Shown here: one piece after another, positions 43,021-51,156 of the stretch
Layout of the letters: every line of letters starts with the position of its first letter
Numbering within the stretch: the first letter of the stretch is position 1
Source: Brevundimonas naejangsanensis DSM 23858
Lineage (GTDB): Bacteria > Pseudomonadota > Alphaproteobacteria > Caulobacterales > Caulobacteraceae
NCBI RefSeq assembly: GCF_000421705.1
Contig: NZ_ATXN01000002.1
Span: 806,001-870,000 of the forward strand
Length of the DNA stretch: 64,000 nucleotides
Reading direction: 5' to 3'
Notes under the pieces: model-generated
The model's database searches: none
What the model was told of the DNA's origin: nothing
Seen by the model: only the letters and a program-made list of their open reading frames with translations
Made by a program: the position numbers and the translations under genes

Positions 43021-44289
43021 ATGGCGGCGATGACCATGGACGCCCTGACCGACGACATCCTCTGCCCCGTTCCCGACATCGCCCCCATGTCGCAAGCCGA
43101 CATGGACGCCGCGATCGAGAGCGTGCGACAGGCCGTCGGCCTGCCGCAGGGCGCGCGCGTGGTCGCCGCCATGTCCGGCGGGGTGGATTCCACCGTCGTC
43201 GCGGCCCTGCTGCACAAGGCGGGCTATAACGTGGTGGGCGTGACCCTTCAGCTTTACGACCACGGCGAGGCGCTGAAGAAGAAGGGCGCCTGCTGCGCCG
43301 GTCAGGATATTCACGACGCGCGTCTGGCCGCCGATCTGATCGGCATTCCACACTATGTCCTCGACTACGAAAACCGCTTCAAGGACGCGGTGATCGACCA
43401 GTTCGCGGACTCCTATCTGAAGGGCCAGACGCCGGTCCCCTGCATCCGCTGCAATCAGACGGTGAAGTTCCGCGACCTGCTGGACGTCGCCCGCGATCTG
43501 GGCGCTGAGGCGATGGCCACCGGCCACTACGTCCGCCGCGCCACGCACGGAAACCGCTCGCAGATGAGGAAGGCGGTCGATCACTCGCGCGACCAATCCT
43601 ACTTCCTGTTCGCCACGACGCAGGATCAGTTGGACTATCTGCGCTTTCCTCTAGCCGATCTGGAAAAGCCCCAGGTGCGAGGCGTCGCCGCGTCGCTGGG
43701 CCTGCGCATCGCGTCCAAGCCGGACAGCCAGGATATCTGCTTCGTGCCTACCGGCGACTATCGCACCCTGATCGACCGGCTGCGGCCACAGGGACGTGAG
43801 GCCGGCGACATCGTCCACATGGACGGCCGGGTGCTGGGCCGCCATTCGGGCATCACCGACTACACCATCGGCCAGCGCCGGGGGCTGAACGTCGCCGTGG
43901 GCGAGCCTCTGTTCGTGACCAAGCTGGACCCCGACACCCGCCGCGTCATCGTCGGCCCGCGCGAAGCCCTGCTGACCGCGCGCCTGACGCTGGAGGAAAC
44001 CAACTGGCTGGGCGATCAGGCCACGATCGAGGAAGCCGCCCGCGACGGCGCCTCGGTGCTGGCCCGCGTCCGCTCGACGCGCCAGCCCTCCCCGGCCCGC
44101 CTCGCCTTTATTCCTTCCCCTAACGCTTCGCTGCTTGAGGGGAGCATGGACGGCGCCGTTCAGGTAGTGTTCGATCAAGGCGAGGAGGGCGTCGCGCCGG
44201 GTCAGGCCTGCGTCCTCTATGATCCGGTCGACGACGAACGGGTCCTGGGCGGCGGTTTCATCCAGTCGACCGAGGCCGTGGCGGTCTAA
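43021..44289 (+). CDS. mnmA: tRNA-specific 2-thiouridylase
   Basis: This 422-residue ATP pyrophosphatase thiolates U34 in tRNA-Lys, Glu and Gln. The P-loop is [16 protein letters not shown] (near residues 45-55). Catalytic Cys residues lie in PCIRCN and [13 protein letters not shown]. The ending PGQACVLYD fits the family. The segment [13 protein letters not shown] near residue 363-375 is an apparent in-frame insertion compared with relatives as I recall them; its DNA looks like the palindromic repeat family (see findings). The start may be 43021 or the ATG at 43033. A glyoxalase gene converges on it. Confidence 0.94.
   Translation: MAAMTMDALTDDILCPVPDIAPMSQADMDAAIESVRQAVGLPQGARVVAAMSGGVDSTVVAALLHKAGYNVVGVTLQLYDHGEALKKKGACCAGQDIHDARLAADLIGIPHYVLDYENRFKDAVIDQFADSYLKGQTPVPCIRCNQTVKFRDLLDVARDLGAEAMATGHYVRRATHGNRSQMRKAVDHSRDQSYFLFATTQDQLDYLRFPLADLEKPQVRGVAASLGLRIASKPDSQDICFVPTGDYRTLIDRLRPQGREAGDIVHMDGRVLGRHSGITDYTIGQRRGLNVAVGEPLFVTKLDPDTRRVIVGPREALLTARLTLEETNWLGDQATIEEAARDGASVLARVRSTRQPSPARLAFIPSPNASLLEGSMDGAVQVVFDQGEEGVAPGQACVLYDPVDDERVLGGGFIQSTEAVAV
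44107..44145 (+). repeat. Repeat-like segment inside mnmA
   Basis: The coding bases CCTTCCCCT...AGGGGAG form a stem-like arrangement resembling the CTTCTCCCC/GGGGAGAAG arms of the intergenic palindromes. It lies in frame in mnmA and encodes [13 protein letters not shown]. It could be a captured repeat or coincidence. Confidence 0.4.
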
Positions 44290-44328
44290 CCTCCTTAAAT
44301 TTGCAAGCCGCACGGACAGCCGCTCAGG

Positions 44329-44715
44329 TCACGCACACGTCCGCCATGGGCCCTCGGAACAAGCCCGAGGGTGACGGTTCTGGCGGGCCGCATAGACCCG
44401 CAGGCAGTTGCCGTCCGGATCGCGCGCCACGAAGCCGTGGCCGCCGTCCATGTCCGTCGGCGGCAGGACGATGCGCGCGCCCCGGTCCCACCAGTCGATG
44501 TGCAGTTCATCCACCACGCCGGGAGCCTCCATGCGCAGGTCCGCCTGGGTTCCGCCTCGACCGCGCCACAGGCTGAGTCTCCGCCCCGGCGCCAGCAGGA
44601 AAACGGCATGGTCCGGCCCCGCCTCGACCGGTCGTCGACCCAGCAGCCCGGCGTAGAAACGCGCGCTGGCGTCCGGATCGGCCACGTTCAGCACAATGTC
44701 GTCGCTCATGGTCAT
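44329..44715 (-). CDS. Glyoxalase/VOC family protein
   Basis: This 128-residue protein of the vicinal-oxygen-chelate fold has LNVADPDASARFYAGLLGRRPVE at the start, a beta strand and helix, HIDWWDRG, and GHGFVARDPDGNCLRVYA at the end, which is the usual VOC signature. It could be a glyoxalase or a resistance protein; the metal-binding residues cannot be assigned safely. ATG 44715 (or 44709) is chosen; a longer frame to 44814 has no support. The upstream WYL regulator is on the same strand 64 bases away, so it may control this gene. Confidence 0.85.
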   Translation of the reverse strand: MTMSDDIVLNVADPDASARFYAGLLGRRPVEAGPDHAVFLLAPGRRLSLWRGRGGTQADLRMEAPGVVDELHIDWWDRGARIVLPPTDMDGGHGFVARDPDGNCLRVYAARQNRHPRACSEGPWRTCA

Positions 44716-44779
44716 GGTCCCTCCACCTGTCTGAACAGAAGGAGAACCTAGTCGGGCCTGCCGCCAGTTTCTGTCAGCA

Positions 44780-45475
44780 TCATCGCGGCGGCCCCTGCCG
44801 CTCGCACGCCTCATGCCAGCGTTTCAGCAGCACGGCCTTTCGCGTGGGATAGCGGGCCTCCAGCACCTCGGCCTCGACGATGCGGTCGGTGCGGAAGCTG
44901 CGGAAGTCGCCGCGCAGCTCGCACCAGCCGATCAGCAGCCGCACCCGGTCGAAGAAGGCCAGGGCGAAGGGCCAGACGACCCGTTCCGACGCCGCGCCCG
45001 CCTCGTCGCGATAGTTCAGCCTCAGCTTTCGCTCGATGCGGATCGCCTTGCGCAAATGGGCCGGATCGACCGCATCGGCGGGGATCGCCGCGCCCGGTCC
45101 AATGAACAGGGCCGAGGCCTCCATCTCGTCGCGCAGATCCGGCGGCAGCACCGCCGCGATCCGCGCCTGGGCGCTCAACGCCGCATCCCGCAATCGCGCA
45201 TCCGCCCGCTCGGCCACCCAGCGCGAGCCCAGGGCCAGGGCCTCGATCTCTTCCGGTGTGAACATCAGCGGCGGCAGCAGATAGCCGGGCTTCAGCACAT
45301 AGCCCACGCCCGGCTCGCCCTCGATCGTCGCGCCCTGCGCCTGCAGGCTGGCGATATCGCGATAGAGGGTGCGCAGGGAAACGCCCGTCTCCTCCGCCAG
45401 CGCGCGGCCGCTGACCGGCCGACGATGGCGCCGCAGGGTGTTGAGAAGATCAAGAAGACGTTCGGAGCGCGACAC
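44780..45475 (-). CDS. HTH and WYL domain transcription regulator (YafY family)
   Basis: This 231-residue regulator has an N-terminal HTH (RLLDLLNTLRRHRRPVSGRALAEETGVSLRTLYRDI, residues 5-40) and a C-terminal WYL domain (about 125-215, with RKLRLNYRDEAG and RVVWPFALAFFDR). WYL regulators sense small ligands or nucleic acid. It is followed on the same strand by the VOC gene. An imperfect inverted repeat of ACAG/CTGT type lies just upstream. Target unknown. Confidence 0.88.
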   Translation of the reverse strand: MSRSERLLDLLNTLRRHRRPVSGRALAEETGVSLRTLYRDIASLQAQGATIEGEPGVGYVLKPGYLLPPLMFTPEEIEALALGSRWVAERADARLRDAALSAQARIAAVLPPDLRDEMEASALFIGPGAAIPADAVDPAHLRKAIRIERKLRLNYRDEAGAASERVVWPFALAFFDRVRLLIGWCELRGDFRSFRTDRIVEAEVLEARYPTRKAVLLKRWHEACERQGPPR

Positions 45476-45588
45476 CCCGCAAGCTTAACAGACTTGCTGT
45501 CAGAAAGCGGCAGCATGGGTCGGACAGAGACGCTCTTGCTCCCGCCCCGCCTGAGCGGACATGATGGATTTCCAACGGGAGAACGCCC

Positions 45589-46233
45589 TTGCGCGGCATC
45601 GACTTCAGCTCATGGCAGAGCCTGTTCGCCACCTTGCTGGGCCTGGCCCTGGTCACGCTGATCGGGATGGGCATACGGCTGATGATGATGTTCGCCATCC
45701 AGCAGCGGCGCGAACGGATGAATCGCCAGATCAACGAGCGCCTGCGCACCCTGATCGCCGCCTATAAAGTGCTGGGCGGATCCTTCACCGGCGATCTGAG
45801 CGTCGATCCTCGCCACATGCGCGACATCCGGCGCGGCGGCGCTGGCGACGACGACGCCGCCGCTCACGAACGCTCGGACCGCGCCCGCCGCATCCGCGAT
45901 GCGGTTGAATCGGCCCTGTCCGACATCATCCTTCTAGGGACGGAAGACCAGGTGCGCCTGGCCGAACAGGCCGCGCGCGACCTCGTCGCCGGGCGACCGG
46001 TGCGCACCCACGCCCTGGTCGTCTCCCTGCGAGACTTCATCCCCAAGGCTCTGGACCTCACCCCCGTCCCGCGCGGCCTCGACATTCCGCCGCAAGGTCC
46101 GGCCCGCCCGTCAGGAAGCAAGAGCGGCCGCGACGACGCCAAGGGCGGCGGCTCCGGCGGCGGAGGGGGCGGCATGGGCATGGGGATGGGGATGGGCGGC
46201 TCGGACGACGTCTCGCAGCACAAGACAGGCTGA
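45589..46233 (+). CDS. Unknown membrane-anchored protein with Gly/Met-rich tail
   Basis: This 214-residue protein has a hydrophobic helix (SLFATLLGLALVTLIGMGIRLMMMFAI, residues 10-36), then a basic helical stretch (RRERMNRQINERLR). The middle region (about 75-160) contains two helices, and the tail reads GGGSGGGGGGMGMGMGMGG. TTG 45589 is chosen as start, with GGGAG upstream. I recognise no family. The tail could be flexible or metal-binding (Met-rich); that is speculation. It ends just before the HxlR gene on the opposite strand. Confidence 0.65.
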   Translation: MRGIDFSSWQSLFATLLGLALVTLIGMGIRLMMMFAIQQRRERMNRQINERLRTLIAAYKVLGGSFTGDLSVDPRHMRDIRRGGAGDDDAAAHERSDRARRIRDAVESALSDIILLGTEDQVRLAEQAARDLVAGRPVRTHALVVSLRDFIPKALDLTPVPRGLDIPPQGPARPSGSKSGRDDAKGGGSGGGGGGMGMGMGMGGSDDVSQHKTG

Positions 46234-46268
46234 TCGGCCATTCCGCCAGCCTCCGCCAGCGTGGCCTC

Positions 46269-46763
46269 TCAGGCCGCTTCGTCCTTGGTCGGCATGACCT
46301 CGCCGACGGTCGGGCGGTTCTCGGTGAAGACCACCTCCACCTCGCGCGGGCGAACCATCTCATTGCAGCAGCCGCAGGCGATACGCGGCTTCAGGTCATG
46401 GCCGCAGGTCTTGTGGCGCAGGACGATGCCCGACGCCTCGTCGCCATAGACGTGCTTCTCGCCCCAGGCGTGCAGGGTGACGAGGACGCCGTACAGGTCC
46501 TTGCCCTTGGCCGTCAGCACATATTCGTTGCGCGGCGGGCGTTCGGAATAGGGGCGTGGCTCCAGAACCCCATGATGCACCAGCGACTTCAGCCGCGCGG
46601 CCAGCACATTGCGCGCCACGCCCAGCCGCTCCTGCCACTGCTCGAAGCGGCGGACGCCGTTGAAGGCGTCGCGGATGACCAGCATGGTCCACGGGTCGCC
46701 GATCACCTCGAGGGTGGCGGCGACCGAGCAGCTCTGGCGCGAATAGTCGGCGGTGCGTCCCAT
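46269..46763 (-). CDS. HxlR-type transcription regulator
   Basis: This 164-residue winged-helix regulator has SCSVAATLEVIGDPWTMLVIR at residues 11-31, a conserved Cys at the start of the HxlR domain, and the HTH LGVARNVLAARLKSLVHHGVLE. After the domain a 55-residue tail has a Cys-rich segment (KTCGHDLKPRIACGCCNEM) that may bind metal or react with electrophiles. It diverges from the thioesterase gene. The intergenic inverted repeat GTTGCCAAT/ATTGGCAAC is a candidate operator. Ligand unknown. Confidence 0.88.
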   Translation of the reverse strand: MGRTADYSRQSCSVAATLEVIGDPWTMLVIRDAFNGVRRFEQWQERLGVARNVLAARLKSLVHHGVLEPRPYSERPPRNEYVLTAKGKDLYGVLVTLHAWGEKHVYGDEASGIVLRHKTCGHDLKPRIACGCCNEMVRPREVEVVFTENRPTVGEVMPTKDEAA

Positions 46764-46801
46764 ACAACTGAAAGTGACGCTCCGTCAGGCTTTTGACAAG
46801 G

Positions 46802-46842
46802 GTTGCCAATCGCGACGCAGTCAGTCAGTTTCTATTGGCAAC
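46802..46842. promoter_or_regulatory. Inverted repeat between HxlR and thioesterase genes
   Basis: GTTGCCAAT (46802-46810) and ATTGGCAAC (46834-46842) are perfect 9-bp arms with a 23-base spacer, in the divergent region. A TTGACA lies just upstream on plus. The arm centres are 32 bp apart, three helical turns, which suits two dimer contacts. Candidate HxlR operator. Confidence 0.55.
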
Positions 46843-46927
46843 GGACATGGCCGCCCCCGGCCATATCCTTCCCTCGACTCGGAGGCGGCGCCGTCGCAGG
46901 TTCCGCCTCCGCTTTTCGATGAGAGCC

Positions 46928-47764
46928 ATGACCGATCCCGACCTGATCCGCGCCGCCTTCCGCCTGACGCCCGAAGATGACGGCGTTCTGGCGGCCCATC
47001 TTTCCGGCGAATTCTCCAACGGCCCGATCAGCGCCCCGCCCGAAGCGGGCTTCCCCTTCGGCGGCCTGCTGGCGGCCCTGTGCGCCGGGGCCATGCGTCA
47101 GAGCCTGGGGATCGAGGCGCCGCTGCGCAGCCTGACGGTCCAGTATCTGGCGGCTGCCCGCTACGGCCAGTCGTTGCAGTTTCGGCCCCGGATGCTGAGG
47201 GGCGGCCGCAACGTCGCCTATGCCGTGGTCGAGGGCGGCCAAGGTTCGAAGCTGACCCACCACGCCAGCGCCACCTACGGCGCGGACGGCGCGACGCCCA
47301 CGCCGCTGACGCCGCTGCTGGCGTCGCCGCCCTCGCTGGACAGCCTGAAGGACGCGCCGGGCATCAGCGGCCCGATGGCGCCGCGCTTCTCTCAGCACGT
47401 CGACTATCGCTTCGACGGCGGCCCCAACATCCTGGGCGGTAATGAGGGCAGGCCTGTCGTCGAACGGGTCTGGATGCGGGTGAAGGACGGCGCGCCGCTG
47501 GACGAACTGCGGATGTGCTACCTGTTGGACGCCCTGTACCCGCCCGCCTGGACGGCCTTCAAGGCGCCGCCGATGATGACGACGGTGGACCTGCGCTGCG
47601 ACTTCCTGGCCGATCCGACGCCCGAAACCGCGCCCGACGGCTGGGCCTTCTTCGAGTATCGCCTGCTGGACCACGGCCTGGGCTGGTCGGTAGATGAAGC
47701 GATCGCCTGGGGCGCCGACGGCCGCCCGCTGGCCCTGGCCCGCCAGCGCCGCAAGCTATTGTGA
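46928..47764 (+). CDS. Acyl-CoA thioesterase-like protein, double hotdog
   Basis: This 278-residue protein is of the TesB-like double-hotdog type: residues 25-120 contain GGLLAALCAGAMRQSL and LRSLTVQYLAAARYG, and the second half FKAPPMMTTVDLRCDFLA. Such proteins hydrolyse acyl-CoA. ATG 46928 is preceded by a GAGAG sequence; ATG 46919 is the alternative. It diverges from the HxlR regulator, which may control it. Substrate unknown. The stop codon lies in a 20-base tandem near-repeat. Confidence 0.82.
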   Translation: MTDPDLIRAAFRLTPEDDGVLAAHLSGEFSNGPISAPPEAGFPFGGLLAALCAGAMRQSLGIEAPLRSLTVQYLAAARYGQSLQFRPRMLRGGRNVAYAVVEGGQGSKLTHHASATYGADGATPTPLTPLLASPPSLDSLKDAPGISGPMAPRFSQHVDYRFDGGPNILGGNEGRPVVERVWMRVKDGAPLDELRMCYLLDALYPPAWTAFKAPPMMTTVDLRCDFLADPTPETAPDGWAFFEYRLLDHGLGWSVDEAIAWGADGRPLALARQRRKLL

Positions 47765-47784
47765 AGCGCCACAAGCTGCGGTGA
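47745..47784 (+). repeat. Tandem 20-base near-duplication over a stop codon
   Basis: AGCGCCGCAAGCTATTGTGA and AGCGCCACAAGCTGCGGTGA (16 of 20 match) lie directly end to end. The first copy holds the last codons and stop of the thioesterase gene; the second duplicates them beyond the stop. Confidence 0.5.
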
Positions 47785-47857
47785 GGCGCCGCTTGCCAGC
47801 GGGCCTTCGCCTCCCCTAATCCCCCTCGAAACGATTCAACTTACGGAAACGTCCGCC

Positions 47858-49048
47858 ATGACCGCCGCTTCTGACCCCGTCGTCATCTGCTCCTTCGCCC
47901 GCACGCCGATGGGCGGCTTCCAGGGCGCGCTGTCGCCGGTGAAGGCCACTGATCTGGGCGCCGTCGCGGTCAAGGCCGCTGTCGAGCGTGCAGGCGTCGC
48001 GCCTGAGAAGGTCGAGCAGATCTTCATGGGCTGCGTCCTGCCCGCCGGTCTGGGCCAGGCCCCTGCGCGTCAGGCCGCCATCGGCGCCGGGCTCGGCAAA
48101 CACGTCGAGGCGACGACGGTGAACAAGATGTGCGGCTCGGGCCTGCAATCGGCCATGATGGCGCACGACGCCCTGCTCGCGGGGACGGCCGATGTCATCG
48201 TCGCCGGCGGCATGGAGTCGATGACGGGCGCCCCCTACCTGATGAACAAGCACCGCGGCGGCGCCCGCATCGGCCACGACGTCATCGTCGACAGCATGAT
48301 GATGGACGGGCTGGAGGACGCCTATTCCCCCGGCAAGGCCATGGGCGTCTTCGCCGAGGATGCGGCGGCCCAGTATCAGTTCACCCGCGAGGCGATGGAC
48401 GAATACGCCATCGAGAGCCTGACCCGCGCCAAGAACGCCATCGCCTCCGGCGCCTTCAAGGCCGAGATCGTCCCGGTCGAGGTCGCAACCCGCAAGGGCC
48501 CGGTGACGGTCAGCGAGGACGAGCAGCCGGGCAAAGCCGATCCGGCCAAGATCCCGACGCTGAAGCCCGCCTTCGTCAAGGACGGCGCGATCACCGCCGC
48601 CAACTCCAGCTCCATCTCCGACGGCGCGGCCGCCATGGTCATGACGCGCGAAAGCACGGCCAAGGCTCTGGGCTTGCCCATCGTCGCCCGCGTGGTCAGC
48701 CACGCCGCCCACGCGCATGAGCCGGGCCTGTTCACCACTGCGCCCGTCCCGGCCATGCAGAAGGCCCTGAAGAAGGCGGGCTGGTCGGTCGAGGACGTGG
48801 ACCTGTGGGAGATCAACGAGGCCTTCGCCGTCGTCGCCATGATCGCCCAACAGGAGTTGGGCATCGACCGCGCCAAGCTGAACGTCAACGGCGGCGCCAC
48901 GGCTCTGGGCCACCCCATCGGCGCGTCGGGCGCGCGCATCCTGTCCACCCTGCTGGCGGCGCTTCAGGCGCGCGGCGGCAAGAAGGGGGTGGCCTCCCTG
49001 TGCATCGGCGGCGGCGAGGCCGTGGCCATGGCGGTGGAACTCGCCTGA
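47858..49048 (+). CDS. Acetyl-CoA acetyltransferase (thiolase)
   Basis: This 396-residue thiolase has the acyl-accepting Cys in NKMCGSGLQS (near residue 90), NVNGGATALGHPIGASGA with the conserved His, and the final catalytic Cys in SLCIGGGEAVA. It joins two acetyl-CoA or cleaves acetoacetyl-CoA. It stands between thioesterase and ecotin genes, not in a phb operon. With the CoA-transferase at 29849-31203 it would allow ketone-body breakdown or synthesis. The ending is typical of biosynthetic/degradative type II, so direction is uncertain. Confidence 0.94.
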   Translation: MTAASDPVVICSFARTPMGGFQGALSPVKATDLGAVAVKAAVERAGVAPEKVEQIFMGCVLPAGLGQAPARQAAIGAGLGKHVEATTVNKMCGSGLQSAMMAHDALLAGTADVIVAGGMESMTGAPYLMNKHRGGARIGHDVIVDSMMMDGLEDAYSPGKAMGVFAEDAAAQYQFTREAMDEYAIESLTRAKNAIASGAFKAEIVPVEVATRKGPVTVSEDEQPGKADPAKIPTLKPAFVKDGAITAANSSSISDGAAAMVMTRESTAKALGLPIVARVVSHAAHAHEPGLFTTAPVPAMQKALKKAGWSVEDVDLWEINEAFAVVAMIAQQELGIDRAKLNVNGGATALGHPIGASGARILSTLLAALQARGGKKGVASLCIGGGEAVAMAVELA

Positions 49049-49094
49049 TCCTGCGACGTTGTCGGCGGTCAAGCTAACTGTGGAGACCTCCCCC

Positions 49095-49607
49095 TTGAAA
49101 CTCCCTGCCCTGCTCGCCGCCGGCGTAGCCGCCCTCAGCCTCTCCGCCTGCGCCACCGCACAGGCTGAAGGCATGATGCCCCAGGACAACACGGTCGCCG
49201 GTCAGGCCGGTTCGGCTGACCTCAAGGCCTTCCCGGCCGCGACGCCGGGCCAGACGCGCCACGTCATCAACCTGCCGGCCCAGTCGGACGAGGACGTGTT
49301 GAAGGTCGAACTGATCCTGGGCAAGACCCAGACGGTCGACTGCAACCGCCAGTTCTTCGGCGGACAGTTGGAAACCCGCACGGCCGAGGGCTGGGGCTAT
49401 GACTACTATGTCCTGCCCGCCCTGGGGAACGCGGCCAGCACCCTGATGGGGTGCCCTCCCGGCTCGGAACGTCAGGCTTTCGTGACGACGCAGGAACAGC
49501 CGCTGATCCGCTATAACTCGCGTCTGCCGGTCGTGGTCTACACGCCGTCGGATGTCGAGCTGCGCTATCGCGTGTGGCGTGCGGGCGAGACCCAGACGGC
49601 GCGCTGA
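49095..49607 (+). CDS. eco: Ecotin-type serine peptidase inhibitor, probable lipoprotein
   Basis: This 170-residue protein has a lipobox (LSLSAC, Cys near residue 23) where E. coli ecotin has a cleaved signal. The ecotin core is clear: RHVINLPAQSDEDVLKVELI, VDCNRQFFGGQLETRTAEGWGYDYYVLP, and LIRYNSRLPVVVYTPSDVELRYRVW. Two Cys (VDCNR and MGCPPG) give the disulfide. The reactive loop reads ASTLMGC, so P1 aligned by the Cys is Leu rather than the Met of E. coli. TTG 49095 is chosen because GGAG lies upstream. Ecotin blocks trypsin-, chymotrypsin- and elastase-like enzymes. Confidence 0.9.
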   Translation: MKLPALLAAGVAALSLSACATAQAEGMMPQDNTVAGQAGSADLKAFPAATPGQTRHVINLPAQSDEDVLKVELILGKTQTVDCNRQFFGGQLETRTAEGWGYDYYVLPALGNAASTLMGCPPGSERQAFVTTQEQPLIRYNSRLPVVVYTPSDVELRYRVWRAGETQTAR

Positions 49608-49633
49608 TCCGGGCCGTTCATTGAGATCAGACG

Positions 49634-49666
49634 CGGGCGTCGGTCGGATTCGATCGGCGCCCGTTT
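49634..49666 (+). terminator. eco terminator
   Basis: A 13-bp stem with two G-T pairs (CGGGCGTCGGTCG against CGATCGGCGCCCG) around GATT, followed by TTT, lies 27 bases after the ecotin stop. Confidence 0.65.
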
Positions 49667-49854
49667 CGATTCCGGGCCGCGCCTTCCATCCCCGCGCCTT
49701 CCATCAGCGTCCCGCTGCATCAGCGAAGCCAGAGAAGCGCATCCGGCGCTCAGGACAATCATGGGCCGACTCCTGCATTTGCGAACCATTTGCAGGTTTG
49801 CGCAGAGTCGGCCGTCGTGCAAGCGTCCTTCTCTACTTCTCTCGGAGACTCGCC

Positions 49855-50190
49855 ATGCGCGAAGACGGCAAGCTGGATTATCTCGAACTGCCCGCCACGG
49901 ACCTGGCGGCGCACAAGGCCTTCTACGCCCAGGCGTTCGGGTGGAGCTTCCAAGACTACGGCCCCGCCTATGCGGCGTTCAGCGAAGGGTTGGACGGCGG
50001 CTTCACGCCCGACGCCATGACGCCCAAGCCGCTGCCCATCCTGTACGCCCATGATCTGGAAGCCATGCAGGCCAGGGTCGAGGCGGCGGGCGGCGCCGTC
50101 ACCCACGCCATCTTCGCCTTCCCCGGCGGACGTCGTTTCCACTTCCGCGACCCGTCCGGCAACGAACTGGCCGTCTGGTCCGAGAACTAG
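49855..50190 (+). CDS. Glyoxalase/VOC family protein
   Basis: This 111-residue single-domain VOC protein has YLELPATDLAAHKAFYAQAFGWSF at the start and FPGGRRFHFRDPSGNELAVWSEN at the end. Residues near Tyr/Asp of the first strand are fold features, with no safe metal-site assignment. ATG 49855 has GGAG upstream; a longer frame is not supported. The 247 bases before it hold the ecotin terminator and otherwise no gene. Function unknown. Confidence 0.85.
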   Translation: MREDGKLDYLELPATDLAAHKAFYAQAFGWSFQDYGPAYAAFSEGLDGGFTPDAMTPKPLPILYAHDLEAMQARVEAAGGAVTHAIFAFPGGRRFHFRDPSGNELAVWSEN

Positions 50191-50191
50191 C

Positions 50192-51097
50192 CTACCTCGG
50201 GTCCACGGTCTGGGCGATGCGCTCGGCCTCGTCTCGGTCGGCGCCGTCCTGGGCCATCAACCAGACGTGGATTTCGGCGGGTTCGCCCGAGCGCTGGAAC
50301 AGGTGCTCCATGGCGATGCGCCGCGGCCCCTCGGTCGTCACCACCGAGATGCGACCGCCGACCGTCACCTGCTCCCCGTCATAGATCGGAAACTGGGACG
50401 AAGGCCCAGCGTAGATCATCAGATAGGTCTTGCCCGCCTTGCGCGCCGAATAGACGTGAGCGCCGGGGCCCGAGCGGCCTTCGACCAGTTCGAAGCCTGG
50501 CGGCAGGTCGATGCGGAACGAAAGAGACGCCCGCTCTGCGGCGCTCAGACCTTGCGGCGCGGGCGCAGACGGTGCGGGTCTCGGCGTCGCCGGAGCGGCT
50601 GTCGCCGCAGGCGCCTGAGTCGTCGTTGACCGTCGGACCGGCGCCTCCTGGGCGGGTTGCGCCGGGCGAGGTTGAGACTGGCGCTGAGATTGGGGCTGGA
50701 CTGCGACCGGGGCAGGCGCAGACGTGGACGGACGCGGGCTTGGCTCTACGGGCCGGGGCGCGGGCGTCGGGGTCGGGCGCGGCGGCGCGACAGGGCCCGG
50801 CTCAGCCCTCGGCGGAGCGCCGTTCAGACGACGGGTCAGTTCTTCGATCCGGGCGCGTTCCTCCGGGTCCTGGCGTGCGACGGGCCCAGCCAGAGGCTGG
50901 GATGCAGCGGCCTGGGGCGCAGGCGCCGGGGCGGGGCGTGACGGCGCCGTCGATTGCGGGGCGGGCGGGGCGCCGTTCAGGCGGCGGGTCAGTTCTTCGA
51001 TGCGAGCACGCTCGTCCGGGTCCTGCTGGGCGGCGGCGGGGGTCGCAACGACCGCCAGCGGGGCGAGAAGCGACAGGGCGACGATAGCAGCTTTCAT
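50192..51097 (-). CDS. Secreted protein with duplicated motif and Pro-rich linker
   Basis: This 301-residue protein has a signal peptide (IVALSLLAPLAVVATPAAAQ). Two near-identical motifs, QDPDERARIEELTRRLNGAP and QDPEERARIEELTRRLNGAP, lie about 50 residues apart. They are followed by a Pro/Ala/Gln-rich linker of about 110 residues, then a globular C-terminal part (about 195-301: SFRIDLPPGFELVEG, TYLMIYAGPSSQFPIYDG). I know no family. The repeated helix-like motif may bind a partner. The MASE1 kinase gene is 59 bases upstream on the same strand. Confidence 0.7.
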   Translation of the reverse strand: MKAAIVALSLLAPLAVVATPAAAQQDPDERARIEELTRRLNGAPPAPQSTAPSRPAPAPAPQAAASQPLAGPVARQDPEERARIEELTRRLNGAPPRAEPGPVAPPRPTPTPAPRPVEPSPRPSTSAPAPVAVQPQSQRQSQPRPAQPAQEAPVRRSTTTQAPAATAAPATPRPAPSAPAPQGLSAAERASLSFRIDLPPGFELVEGRSGPGAHVYSARKAGKTYLMIYAGPSSQFPIYDGEQVTVGGRISVVTTEGPRRIAMEHLFQRSGEPAEIHVWLMAQDGADRDEAERIAQTVDPR

Positions 51098-51156
51098 GAC
51101 CCGACATTGGCGGCGCGGGCCGCGCCGGGTCAAGCGGCCATATCAGCGGACCTGTC

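Noticed and set aside
44716..44779. CTGTCTGAACAG symmetry before the VOC gene
   Set aside because: Only 4-base arms; could be a WYL-regulator site but chance is as likely.
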